A stretch of DNA of 35,277 bases from positions 65,840 to 101,116 of the forward strand of contig NW_019091464.1 of the NCBI RefSeq assembly GCF_001949145.1, read 5' to 3'. The DNA is from Acanthaster planci. Taxonomy: Eukaryota; Echinodermata; Asteroidea; Valvatida; Acanthasteridae. Of the stretch, positions 1 to 9,949 are shown in pieces. The notes under the pieces are model-generated. The model searched no databases. It had not been told where the DNA came from and was given only the letters and a program-made list of their open reading frames with translations. Within the stretch, counting starts at the first letter, position 1, and the number at the start of each line of letters is the position of its first letter. The translations under genes were made by a program, and so were the position numbers.

Positions 1-330
1 TTTGTGCTTGATGTGGTGGTGGGGTCTTGGGTCGATGTGGTGGTGGGGTCTAGGCTTGATGTGGTGGTGGCATCAGTACTTGATGTAGTGGTTGGGTCTT
101 GGCTTGATGTGGTGGTAGCATCTGTGCTTGATGTGGTGGAGGCATCTGTGCTTGATGTGGTGGAGGCATCTGTGCTTGATGTCGGGGAGGCATCTGTGCT
201 TGATGTGGTGGTGGGGTCTTGGCTCGATGTGGTGGTGGGGTCTTGGCTTGATGTGGTGCTGGCATCAGTACTTGATGTAGTGGTTGGGTCTTGGCTTGAT
301 GTGGTGGTAGCATCTGGGATGATGTGTTAA
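1..330 (+). CDS. Possible repeat-coding exon: 8-residue LDVVxxSx repeats, partial at left edge
   Basis: Frame 1 of the plus strand is open from the window edge to a TAA at 328-330. It translates the 24-bp units as an 8-residue repeat of the type L-D-V-V-(V/E)-(G/A)-S-(W/V). The last residues, VVVASGMMC, leave the repeat before the stop. The other two plus frames are closed by stops inside the units, and the long minus frame is broken by a TAG in unit 2, so this is the only frame open across all 13 units. I do not recognise the protein. The repeat has no signal peptide, cysteine or membrane segment that I can see, apart from one terminal Cys. A 24-bp period keeps a frame open for free once the unit lacks stops, so translation is not proven. 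It could equally be an untranslated minisatellite. Confidence 0.25.
   Translation, partial: FVLDVVVGSWVDVVVGSRLDVVVASVLDVVVGSWLDVVVASVLDVVEASVLDVVEASVLDVGEASVLDVVVGSWLDVVVGSWLDVVLASVLDVVVGSWLDVVVASGMMC
7..318 (+). repeat. 24-bp minisatellite, 13 copies, with an 8-unit higher-order repeat
   Basis: Thirteen head-to-tail 24-bp units run from 7 to 318 without phase slips, each starting near CTTGATGTGGTGG. Units differ at a few fixed places: GGGGTCTTGG, GGCATCTGTG or GGCATCAGTA endings. Units 1-5 (7-126) closely match units 9-13 (199-318), so the array contains a higher-order period of eight units (192 bp). It is strongly G/T-rich on the plus strand. The array may continue left of the window. Alignment of the units was done by eye. 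Confidence 0.95.
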
Positions 331-1617
331 AATGGAAGTTTGAAAAATAAGTCATAAACAGTCAGAAAATTTTGCTACCCAGATAAATAATCTATCATTT
401 AATGCCTTCTTAAGTCTTGCAACATTGCTGAATCTAGCAGAATTATATCTAAACTTTGCATCGGTTTACACAAGCAAATTTTAGCAATATTCTGGAAGAC
501 TGGTAAAAGCTGCTTGACAATAAAAATTTCAGCATCGTCGCATCTTGCAGGTAAATCTCAAGTACTATTTAGTGAGTAGTGAAAATAGTTCGCCGTTGTT
601 TATTGGCGAGAACTAGAATCAGCATTTCAGTCGATTTAACCCACTTTTTAAAGCATGTTCAACCTAAGACACTTCATTTATATGCGTTTAGGAATGTGTA
701 AATGATAAACGTTTTCCACGGTGCACATTTAGCTTTGTGAAGTTCACTTAGCATTTTGGACATTTTTAAACGCATTTCAATGCAAATGTCCATACATGTC
801 ATTGCTGAAACGTGTTTAAAACATGGGTACAACAATTAAGATATGTGTATAAACTGTAAGAAACGTTTCTGCTGTGTAAAAACATTTTAAGGCACAATAT
901 GGTCTTACTTCCTTTCGTAATGCCATACGGTATATTTGTAATGTACCTACAATGTATGAATACAGATATTCAGAAGGGAACAATTATTTACACTCTTGGA
1001 TATTATTTCCTCTGGAATATGCAATTATGGCTGGGTCTTTTGTGCAGCCAACAGACCCCGTTAATTGTGTAATCGAGCTATAAAAAGCTACAAGTAAGTA
1101 AAAAACAAGAGGATCGGATATTAGACTATAAAAGAGTAAGTTTGAAACATGAAGCTATACAATACTGTGCTGAAGGGAAATATCGTGACAACCAATAGTC
1201 ATTGGCCAACCCTCACACAATACCCTTATTGATGATAAATGAAATTATCAACTAAGTTAAACGACGTCATGGGATCAAAATTCAAGTTTTTTGCAAGGGA
1301 ATTTATACAGCATATATGTCCTACGCCTTGTGTCCCATTGTGTTTAGACTAAACATTGAAGTTTATCCACTCAAAGCAGTATAGCTCCTAAATACATTAG
1401 AATGCGATAACAAAATCGGGTTTCGTCATTATTATATTTTTGTTGATATTGTGATTAAGTTTGCAGAGCAAACAAATTAGCTTCACAGTCGGCGTGAATG
1501 CTCATTTGAGGACTTCACAAACACGACAACAGGGAACCAATACGATTAAGGAAACTCCGAGGGTGTAGTGTCAGATCAAGTCTGCAGTCTTGGCACCGGC
1601 AGTGTGCCGGCACCTCG
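331..1617. other. AT-rich intergenic stretch, nothing recognised
   Basis: No open frame above about 60 codons, no tandem repeat and no convincing exon. Around 640-900 there is a patch with GTGTTTAAAAC-like and GCGTTTAGGAATGTG motifs. These resemble wording at 8472-8600 and may be remnants of one old repeat family. Confidence 0.6.
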
Positions 1618-1797
1618 CTAAGGACCGGCTTATGCTACAGGCAAATGTGAAAGCAAAGCAAATTTGAAGCCTCGAAAGATTTGCAGCAAATTTCGCTCGA
1701 GTTGAAATGTGTATGCAACTTTTGCGAATTCCCAAATATTGGATCTCCCCAATTCGCATTTGTACTCGCTTTCGCGTGAAGCATGAACCGGCCTTAA
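1618..1797. mobile_element. Palindromic MITE-like element, about 180 bp
   Basis: The ends are inverted and imperfect: AAGGACCGGCTTATGCT near 1620-1636 pairs with AGCATGAACCGGCCTT at 1780-1795. Complementarity continues inward through GCGAAAGCGAGTACAAATG-type arms, and the middle has TTGCGAATT facing AATTCGCA around 1724-1758. The whole block could fold as one long broken hairpin. No coding capacity or clear target-site duplication is visible. This is typical of a decayed non-autonomous DNA transposon. A 110-codon minus-strand frame over it (1571-1903) is most likely incidental. Confidence 0.55.
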
Positions 1798-1894
1798 CCC
1801 TTTGGTAAACCCATTCAATTCGGTGCCCAGTCAGTCGAACAAGACTGCTGAATCGCCAAGGTTTTTTACGTTTGCCTGGGGCCTTATGATGGCG

Positions 1895-2018
1895 CCTTGT
1901 CAACAGCCCGGCTCTTTGTTAAAGTTTCAGTAGAGTTCAAAATTTCAGCGGCGACGCCCCAAAATGTATTGTGCTCAACAGGGACGCCATTTTATATCAG
2001 TTACAAGATAAGGAAAAA
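1895..2018. repeat. Dispersed repeat family D, copy 1
   Basis: This block aligns colinearly with 4697-4818. Shared wording includes TTGTCAAC, TTTGTTAAA, GTTCAAA, GCGACGCCC, TATTGTGCTCA and GACGC, in the same order and spacing. Both copies are in the same orientation. Identity is moderate with small indels, so the copies are old. The family is not recognised. Confidence 0.6.
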
Positions 2019-3140
2019 CATTGTATGGTCACCTTTGGGGTAAGACGTTTTAGAAAACTGTGGAAAATAACTAAAAGACCTGAAAAAAACGACTCAGCGC
2101 CATCCTCAATCAATTCCGCGGAGTACCTCTGAAGAGGCCTTCTGCTGTTAAGCACTAAACGTAGTTGAATCCTTTTCTGGCTTTGAGAACCTGCAATCTG
2201 CACAAAGCAGCGCAAAATGAGCCTTCAGATTATCGAACCGCAGAACAACCCACAACGTACTATCGGACTAAATAACCGGCTAGAGGAAACAGATTCCTTC
2301 AGACCACTGAAAAAAGTTCACATGCCTAAAGCGCATAACATTGGACGGAAAAGTTCGGGATGTTGGAAGTTTCTTAATTTAAAAAGTAATGTTTCATCTG
2401 CACGTGTTGATATACCTTGATTATTCACATGTATACCATAAGCCTGTGGCTTGAATTAAAACACTGACCCCTACCGAAAAAAATCTACTTGGACACCTCC
2501 TTTGTAACCGATATTATGACGTGATAATTTCTGATTATGGCGAATTATAAAAATTGCTTTAATGAAATCGTTAGAAATATGAGCGTGGACACTTCAATTG
2601 GGAGGTCTGGATGAATACTTCGTGATCTAATTTCGACCTCGGACCGAATTAACTGATGGTAATTCCGTTATATTCTGATTGATTTTGCTAAATGTTGGGG
2701 CGATAGTCTCAACCGCATATAATCTGATAAAATCTCGTAACATCGGAACATGTTTTCGACTTGCTTCAAATGGTAAGAGCAGATTCGAGGGGCCAACCCC
2801 CTCTAAAAAACACCAATGAGGATTTCATTTATCAATCAGTGTCAAGATATTGAGTGTCTTAAATGGATGCTTGTATGGCCGGAACCATTTTGCTCGGGAA
2901 ACTGCATCTGAGCAGCTGTTTTATTCCAATAAAAAAGTGCATCAGGGACGCCACCCCAAAATTCTCGATCTCCTAAACAAAGTGCTCCCCGAGGCAATTC
3001 TGCAATTTATATTCCTTGGTTTCACGTGAGTTTACACGAATATTCCAAGTTACATAGCGTAAAGCTCTTTTATAAATTTACTGCAAAACCAGGGTGTAAC
3101 ATCGGTGTTTGCCGAAGACTATATCAACACTTATATTAAA
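2019..3140. other. Intergenic stretch, no gene recognised
   Basis: Short frames at 1997-2215 (minus, 72 codons) and 2217-2420 (plus, 67 codons) lie back to back but match no family I know and lack supporting splice sites. The phrase GGGACGCCA...CCCCAAAA near 2944-2961 recalls repeat family D, so a further fragment may be present. Confidence 0.5.
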
Positions 3141-3147
3141 AGTTTTG

Positions 3148-3244
3148 TTGTTATTTCAACACTGATGGTGTTACTTTTAATACCTCCAGTGCACTGTAAC
3201 ACATGTTGGTGTGTAAAGTAAAAACTGTGGTGTTGAAATAACAA
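3148..3244. repeat. Perfect 15-bp inverted repeat within an AACACC-rich block
   Basis: TTGTTATTTCAACAC at 3148-3162 is the exact reverse complement of GTGTTGAAATAACAA at 3230-3244, with a 67-base spacer. The surroundings (about 3100-3310) are full of further GGTGTT and AACACC words in both orientations, so a larger imperfect fold is likely. This looks like a decayed palindromic element. Confidence 0.6.
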
Positions 3245-3310
3245 ATTTTTGGTGCGGTTATCCGATAACACCAAAACAGTACCATTCATAACACCACCGT
3301 TTTGGCAGTG

Positions 3311-4240
3311 TTTATATGGAAGGCTTCGCATGAGTTTGTAGTCGCGCAAAAATTGTGAGATTAAAAAATAATAATTAATAAAATTACATCTCAACCTGCA
3401 ACACTGATTGCTCATTTGCATATTGACAAAGCGCTGAATTTTTTTCAATGGTAAAAAAGTGGCACTCGTCGGAATATTGATCTTGTAAAAGTCCGATTGT
3501 CAAGGGTTTCTGTATTGGAACAACAGAAAAGCACCCTTTTCTTTGAACATAGCACGGTAAAATGTGCCGTTTAGCGGTCAAACATTTGCCAACCACATTT
3601 AGCGATTGTGTTCCTTGTTTCAATACCATTCCCAATGTGGAGTTTTTCCATATGTATGAGAATGTGATATCAGCAAAACTGAGTTCATTGTGATATCAAA
3701 TAATCGCGTAACTAACAGTGGAGACAACCTGGATTATCCATTCCTGTTTAAAAACGGTGGTTCGTAAAGGTTTTCACAATAATTAAGGAACGTTTTAACA
3801 CATTTGACGGCATTTTTGATAGCTATCGTTGGGCAAATGGAAAAGTCGAGACTGAAACTCTCATTCAATTTTCATACCTCATTCAATCTGCGCCAAAAAA
3901 GTCCAAAGACAAAGCGCGTATTATTGAAAGGCATGTATTCGAACTTTTGGGGCCTTATATTCATCAATTAATACAATTTAGCACCTGGCCCTTTCGTTTC
4001 CTCCTGTTCTGGGAAAATGTATATGCTAGGGTCCTGCCCTCTTAATTGCTACGGCATCGCGAGGGAGGGGGCATGGGAAGAACGTGGGAATACTGAAAAA
4101 AAAAGCTAATGAGGAGGGTAGAAAAAGTGAAAAAAGAAAAGAGCGAAGAGGTAAAAATCGCCAGTTTGCCTGATTTACATTGAGACTGACCCCCTTCCTG
4201 CGTTAATATTGCTTTCATGACATCTATACCTGAATTGTCC
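3311..4240. other. Intergenic stretch with a purine-rich tract at its end
   Basis: No gene recognised. From about 4055 to 4150 the plus strand is almost pure purine (GAGGGAGGGGGC, runs of A, GAGGAGGG, AAAAAGTGAAAAAAG). Confidence 0.55.
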
Positions 4241-4349
4241 TTACGTGTTCTCGAATCTCTCTGACAGTTCCTCTAACAGTTCCCCGAAATCTAGTGCGAA
4301 ACGTAGCAAGAGATTCCATGGTCTTCCATGGTCTGATCGAAAGAGGGGG

Positions 4350-4570
4350 GGCAGAGCAAGACGAGCCAACGGCTCTTCATCTTCAACTCGCTCGATTTGC
4401 AGGAACGGTGTCACAGTAAAATGCAGGTCGCTATTATCGCATTTACTACATTACGCCTTTCACGGTGCCATGGCCAGTTTTGGTGTTTTGGTCGCTTTGA
4501 GTCTTTCGCCACGCTTGGTTTGTGCTTTCTGAGCTTGCACGATCACGCCAGCTCAACCAAGATGTACAGA
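4350..4570. repeat. Dispersed repeat family C, copy 1
   Basis: This resembles 8945-9230 in the same orientation. The strongest anchor is a 21-base identical stretch (4500-4520 and 9163-9183) containing CTTTCGCCACGCTTGG. It is followed in both copies by TTTTGTGCTT or TTTGTGCTTT and then by ATCACGC. Upstream, AACTCGCTC, a TCGCATT box and CCATGGCC are shared. A family D copy follows about 130 bases later. The overlapping 95-codon frames are probably repeat-derived. Confidence 0.5.
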
Positions 4571-4696
4571 TCAATGTAATTTGTTACCACAGAAATTCAA
4601 AATTCAGGTTGATTCATTTGACAGTCGGACGAACAACAATGCAGAGTGGTCCCAGTTTCACTACCGGTACTGCTAGAAAAGGGCACAATGACTGCT

Positions 4697-4818
4697 CTTT
4701 GTCAACGGCCTTCCTATTTGTTAAAAGTTCAGTTCAGTTCAAACGTTTTTGCGACGACGCCCAAATGGTATTGTGCTCAGCGTTGACGCTATTTCAAGAG
4801 ACGAAATGAGAGGAAAAG
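4697..4818. repeat. Dispersed repeat family D, copy 2
   Basis: Colinear with 1895-2018 in the same orientation. It shares TTTGTTAAA, GTTCAAA, GACGACGCCCAAA and TATTGTGCTCA, and both copies then run into an AGGAAAA purine patch. Confidence 0.6.
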
Positions 4819-6959
4819 CAAACTTTTCAGTAAAAGGGCATACATACAGCAAACTTTTCCCTCTTTATTAAAGATAGGATTTGCACGATGTACTTGTGTA
4901 CGGGTCTTGTCATAACGGGATCGAATAATATCGCGCAAGTGGGGGAGTTATAAATGTATGAAAAACAGGCTGAAAGTAAGAGGTCACACGGCGAGCTTCC
5001 AGAACCCTCGCTCGGCCCGCCTGCGGGGATTCTTTTTGTGGGTGGTGCTCATGGACGCCATTACAGGACAGCGCACACGTTTACAAAATGTCGCGTCACA
5101 AATAGGCCCACGCAAGAGGTCTGTAGAATTGGAAATTATATCGTCACATATGTGCAAGTCTTTTCTGTGCTGAAATTGCTTGGAGCCAGATTACAGGTTT
5201 GCTGCAGCAACTCGGTGGCATCGTTGACTTAAAGAGGTGTCAACACCACGTTATGAATCGGTACAGACAGTATTGTTGACACTTAAATTAGAAAATTCTG
5301 TCTCCGTTTATGAGCGATTTTCATTTTCCTTTGTGGCTCATGCTCTGGCGATTAAGGGTGCATGTATTCTTATATAAAGAATTTTTTTAAGGTAATAAGT
5401 TTCTGAGCTGAAAAGATCGAGTCAAAAGATCAACGGTCAAGGAAAACCCCGTTGGCAGATGATATTTAGTCCTGACCACCCCATGTATACTTGGAATGGC
5501 ACCACGTCGTATGCACTGTGATTGGTAATAACTTAAAGAGAGTTTCAAGAACCTCTCTCTACTTTATACAATCTGAGACTCTGGCTTACAAACTGTACAA
5601 GAGTGATTTTGAATCTTCAAAAAAGATGTTTGGCATAATAAAAAAAAACTTTCTTTCCATGGGAAAGTGAATCCAGCATAGCCAGCCTCACGAGGATTGT
5701 CTGTCATCACAACTCATTTATTTTCTATAAACTGCATTCATAGAAATGACCCTGACACTTCACATTGTGCCTATCCTACATTCCTCCGGTATTGCCAGGG
5801 ATCAAACCTGATTTTTACGCACGTTAATTTACTTCTGCTTTTTTTTAGTTTGTAGCTCTTTTAGTGACATGTGATATATTTATCTGACAAAACGCAGGCC
5901 AGAACATGACTTAATTTCACTCTCTTTACCGAGATGGGGAATTTATCAACAAAGACGCGATTGGAAAAAAGACGCGATCGCCACGTATTACACTCGGCCA
6001 CTATGGCAGTTGACGTGACAATATCAAATCCTCAGCAAAGTATGGATGTATCGCTTTTAATGATGAGACCAGTATTTTAAGTCCCACACATCTGCAACGC
6101 ATCTGAAGTCAGAAACCACTACACTGAATGTAGGTTCCATTCTTATTCGTAAAAGTCCTCAATCATCCAACGGAGGAAGGTCTGAGGACTATTAGAGTCA
6201 ATGTCAAGTTACGTCCGAGAACATTAAGTAGTAGTCTGGGTGTCTAACCATTATTTGGAGGTGGACCCTGCACATGGTCTGCACAAAAAGGATCAGCATT
6301 TTCTTGTCCTTTCAATCTTGCAGTTCAACATTTTGACGGGTGTCACTGTCATTCTTGAGCATCATTACTTTCTGCAAATAAGTGGAGGCCATTACCACCA
6401 AACACGTTTTTCATACATCTGCACATTTTCGTTCAGGCTTAGCAATCGAGGTGTTGTTACCAATTTGGTTTTTGGTTTTTTTCCTTTGGAGGGTATAAGA
6501 TTCAGTGAAATTTTAATTTCAATGTGATGTTTGCAGTTTATGCGAAAAATGCAAATCATCAGCCGCCATTGTCAGAAATGCAACTTTTATGTCAGCAGGT
6601 ATTTGTTAAACCTACCGGTTTCTAGGCCCATTTGCCAAGATCAACAATTGCATCGTGGTCATTTTTTACGATGTCACTGTACTGTTTCACGAATCACAGG
6701 TCATATGCAAATTGTTATTTATCATAATCAAAAATACACCTTTCATCCATATTCTGGCATGTATTCGCACAAGCATTCTAAAGTAGGTATCTTAAGGCAC
6801 TTGTCATGGTAAATGAATGCCTGGAAGTGATGTATACCCTTAGACACGTGTTGGGAAACATGTGCAGGTTAGCATTATTCTTGCTTACACTGGCTTCATC
6901 TCTGGTCCTTTTGTACCAATTGCACAATTTAATTTGATAAAATCTAAAGGCATTGATTG
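4819..6959. other. Intergenic stretch, no gene recognised
   Basis: Short frames of 60-95 codons at 4954-5232, 6240-6527 and 6531-6812 show no recognisable domain and no convincing splice sites. Small features only: AAAGACGCGAT occurs twice near 5953-5980, and an 8-bp hairpin AGTCCTCA/TGAGGACT lies at 6154-6190. Confidence 0.5.
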
Positions 6960-7560
6960 GGTGGTTCGCTTGGACGTCCGAAGGTTCGGTAGTTTAAAGA
7001 CATACATTTCCTAGAGCCGAAAGTTCGTTTTTCTGAAATAAAAATGTAGTTAGTAAATCAGATAAGTTGGTGCGATTGCCTGAAAGTCCGACAGGCTGAA
7101 GGTTTATTTTGGGCACCTTTACTCACGGTGAAGTGGTCTGAGTTGAAGGTCTTGAAATGAACTCAAGGTTGGGCAGTCCTAGTTCCTATAAGGTTCAATG
7201 ATCGTAAAAGCATCCAAGGTTCAGTACAGTTCAAGCTTAACATTCATTTTCTATTAACCTTCTATCTTGTCTTTTCGACCTATTGAATCTTATTGTCAAT
7301 CTGGAATACTAAACATAACAATCAATTCGGACATCGAAACCTTAAGACCATTTAACCGTGTTTCCTGACCTGTGACCTTTAGGTCTGATGAATTTTCAGA
7401 CTATTACTACAATGGCGAACTTCTGAACTTGCAATAGGACTGACGAACCTTCGGACATCTGCATCTTGAAATCGAGACTATAATGGGCTAGTCGTGCTAA
7501 CGAAACTTTAGGATATTAAACCTTTGGACAACTAAAACTTTGGACCATTCAATTGGTATC
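6960..7560. repeat. Degenerate short-repeat block that switches strand midway
   Basis: In the left part (about 6975-7225) words of the type GTCCGAAGGTTC, GAAGGTTTA and AAGGTTCAA recur every 15-40 bases. In the right part (about 7335-7550) the complement appears: CGAAACCTTAAGACC, CGAACCTTCGGAC, AAACCTTTGGAC and AAACTTTGGACC. The best exact pair is GTCCGAAGGTTCG at 6976-6988 and CGAACCTTCGGAC at 7444-7456. The block therefore reads as a long, decayed inverted array, possibly a fold-back element. Confidence 0.4.
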
Positions 7561-8470
7561 GACTAACATACGTAACATACAAGGCTCTAAGGACGAGAAA
7601 ATCCTGCATTATATTGGTTGGACCCTATACGGCATAGGGTTTCGTCGACATCCCACGGACTACAAGTCAAACTCCGTTGTAGAGGGGTCTTATGTAGCGC
7701 CTAAACCCATTGCACGTGCGGTTGGCATGCTGAGCTGCGGACCTTAACATGCTGTTTGTCGGAATTCGATGGGCAACACAAGCAAAGGTAACGCAAATGA
7801 GGCATAGTAGAGACACGGCCTCCTTCAAAACCGCATACGTCACAGCACATTTTTGTCAATTTTCCCAAGATATTTGACAACTGTTTTCATTATTTTTGAT
7901 ATCGTTTCCAATATCAAGATGTTTTACAAAAATTACAGTCAAAACTTTGACTTTGACGATAATTATTTCAAGGGTGATATCAAATGATGAATGAATCGCA
8001 CATCGAAGGACCACAGCTTAAATTTCCTGTCTCCAACAAGTAGATCCTTGCGAAAGCCAATCATGAATCAAAATGAACATTTTTCTGACACTGAAAGTGA
8101 CAATTTGGTTTACACAAGAGACTTCTACAAATTAAATCACAATGAAAGCCAAGAATGGCATTCGAAGCATCAATTCATATAAAGTTGAACGTTTCCACAT
8201 TTTGTTTTCACATCACGAATGGAATTAGGGAAAATGGGTTTGCTGGGGTCATGTCCTACATTAAAAATGTGCTCAGAGTTTAAAAAACATTTCTCAACAC
8301 TGTTTTGTGCCCATTTCGTCGTGTGCCCGGAAAAAGGTCGCAAGAGCCTTTTTGCCGGGAAGCATAATTGCTACCAAAACAAATTTCCTGGCAAAAGTAC
8401 GTATGTATGCAACCGTTTCATTTTAATGAAATATAAAGATTTTAAAGTGTTTAATCACGACGTCTGATGT
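7561..8470. other. Intergenic stretch, no gene recognised
   Basis: Frames of 63-82 codons at 7553-7747, 7991-8182 and 8219-8467 have no recognisable motif. The sequence is AT-rich without obvious repeats. Confidence 0.5.
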
Positions 8471-8471
8471 C

Positions 8472-8547
8472 ATGTGTTTAGGAATTTCGAAAAGCTAAAC
8501 TTGTACCACGGCAAAGCGTGTGGCGTTGAAGACATTCCTAAACACAT
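8472..8547. repeat. 14-bp perfect inverted repeat
   Basis: ATGTGTTTAGGAAT at 8472-8485 is exactly complementary to ATTCCTAAACACAT at 8534-8547, with a 48-base spacer that includes CACGGCAAAGCGTG. TTTAGGAATGTG also occurs near 688-699. It is probably a decayed palindromic element. Confidence 0.55.
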
Positions 8548-8944
8548 TTCACTAAATGTGTTAAATGGGTAAAACATGTGGAAAAAAACATGGACACAAA
8601 AAAGTGCTTCGACTCTTAATGTCGTTTTTCCAGTGAATATTTTCATGGGTGTCGCGCTGGGAGCAGAGGATTTTAAAATGGCTGCACTACTCCCTGAAGA
8701 AATAATTGAAACAAAACATAAAATGGATGACAACAGAAGATGGAAAAGGAGCAAACAAATGAAAATCATCAATGTGCTTCGAAAAAAATCGCCACTGACC
8801 TCATTTCATCGTTAATGGTCTGGTTAGATTAACGTGGACTGTCCCCACGTTTCTTAAGCGATTTTTCTCGAACCTTCCCGATACATTTTTCCGGGAAGTT
8901 TTCCCAAAACTTAATATGAAAAGTTGTCAAAATGTTACCTGTAG

Positions 8945-9230
8945 TCTGTCCGTTTACTAATCGAGGGATGGGGGAGCACAGCAAGGAGAGAGCCACTGCA
9001 AACGCGAATAAAACCCGATGGGTCCCCATCTTGCTAACTCGCTCAACTACAGAAAGTGGTCCATGTGTGGCTTCACCGGCGTCAGTCCTGTCGCATTATG
9101 GATATTTTGCGTTTTTTTTCATAAGGCTTACTAACCATGGCCTTCAGGGCTTGGCCGATTCCAGTCTTTCGCCACGCTTGGTTGCTGTTGTTTTGTGCTT
9201 CCCGGCCCTAATCACGCAAGTGAGACCGTA
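8945..9230. repeat. Dispersed repeat family C, copy 2
   Basis: Matches 4350-4570 in the same orientation. The 21-base identical anchor at 9163-9183 is the clearest part; the remainder is only loosely alignable by eye. A 116-codon plus frame (8932-9282) covers the repeat and is not taken as a gene. Confidence 0.45.
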
Positions 9231-9769
9231 CGTTCCGTATGGCTTTGAGCATGTCTACATTGGCAATTATCCTTCAAACTGAATCACAAGGGTGTGTGTA
9301 CCGCTCACGCGCTTGGTTTAGCTTTGTTTTGGGGAGTGTTGCCCGTTGCTTTTAATCTGCGTTCTTACAAATGACTTCGCATTCATCGAAAAAGGATGAC
9401 GTATATAGGAAGTGTACAAAACGCACATTGCCTCACGTACGCGTAGGCCTAATATCCACATTACAAAACCACAATGTTCAACAGAGGGGAAAAAAACAAA
9501 ATTTGTAGTTTGGCATTGGCGTTTTTAATGAACCCTCTCTACAAAAACCACGATATTTGACACTCTCTGATGTGAATACACTCTGCCGCTCCAACTATAC
9601 CAGGGAACCCAGCATCCCAACAACAACTCATCTTAGCAGGAAAATATCGTCAAATTCTGATTCAACCAAACGAACTCTTAGCAAACTAGGAATAAGGGCA
9701 GGCTTACATGGTTGAGGAGTAGGCCTATACCATTTTCAATTTGAAGCTATCTTCTCAACCAAACCAACT
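9231..9769. other. Intergenic stretch, no gene recognised
   Basis: Unremarkable AT-rich DNA, with TAGGCCTA words at about 9445 and 9720. The LINE fragment on its right may extend a little into it, because the frame that ends at 9841 is open back to about 9722. Confidence 0.5.
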
Positions 9770-9949
9770 TCATGTCTTCGTGACTTAGAAGTTTCTCTTG
9801 AAACCCACTTGTTCAACGATTGTTACATTATTTGTTGTTAATTTTACTTTTTATTTTTTTTTATTAATGTTTGTATTGCGCCATGAGCGTCATTGTTTGC
9901 GGATATCGGAGCATCACTAAATCGTCTGTATCATTATTATCATTATTAA
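9770..9949 (+). mobile_element. 3' end of a truncated L2/CR1-like LINE retrotransposon
   Basis: A frame ending at the TAA 9839-9841 reads RDLEVSLETHLFNDC, the usual C-terminal wording (L-x-THLF) of L2/CR1-clade reverse-transcriptase proteins. After a short T-rich stretch comes GCGCCATGAGCGTCATTGTTT, then AAATCGTCTGTAT and a tail of ATT-type triplets (TCATTATTATCATTATTA, 9931-9948). That order, a GCGC...GAGC box, then AAAT and a trinucleotide tail, is the standard 3' end of such LINEs in animal genomes. The element is truncated at its 5' end, and no reverse-transcriptase or endonuclease motif remains. Target-site duplications were not found. The clade is inferred from the tail pattern and not from an alignment. 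Confidence 0.65.

Noticed and set aside
50-355. Minus-strand frame with PPPHQAQM repeats over the left minisatellite
   Set aside because: It is broken by a TAG in unit 2, unlike the plus frame that stays open across the array.
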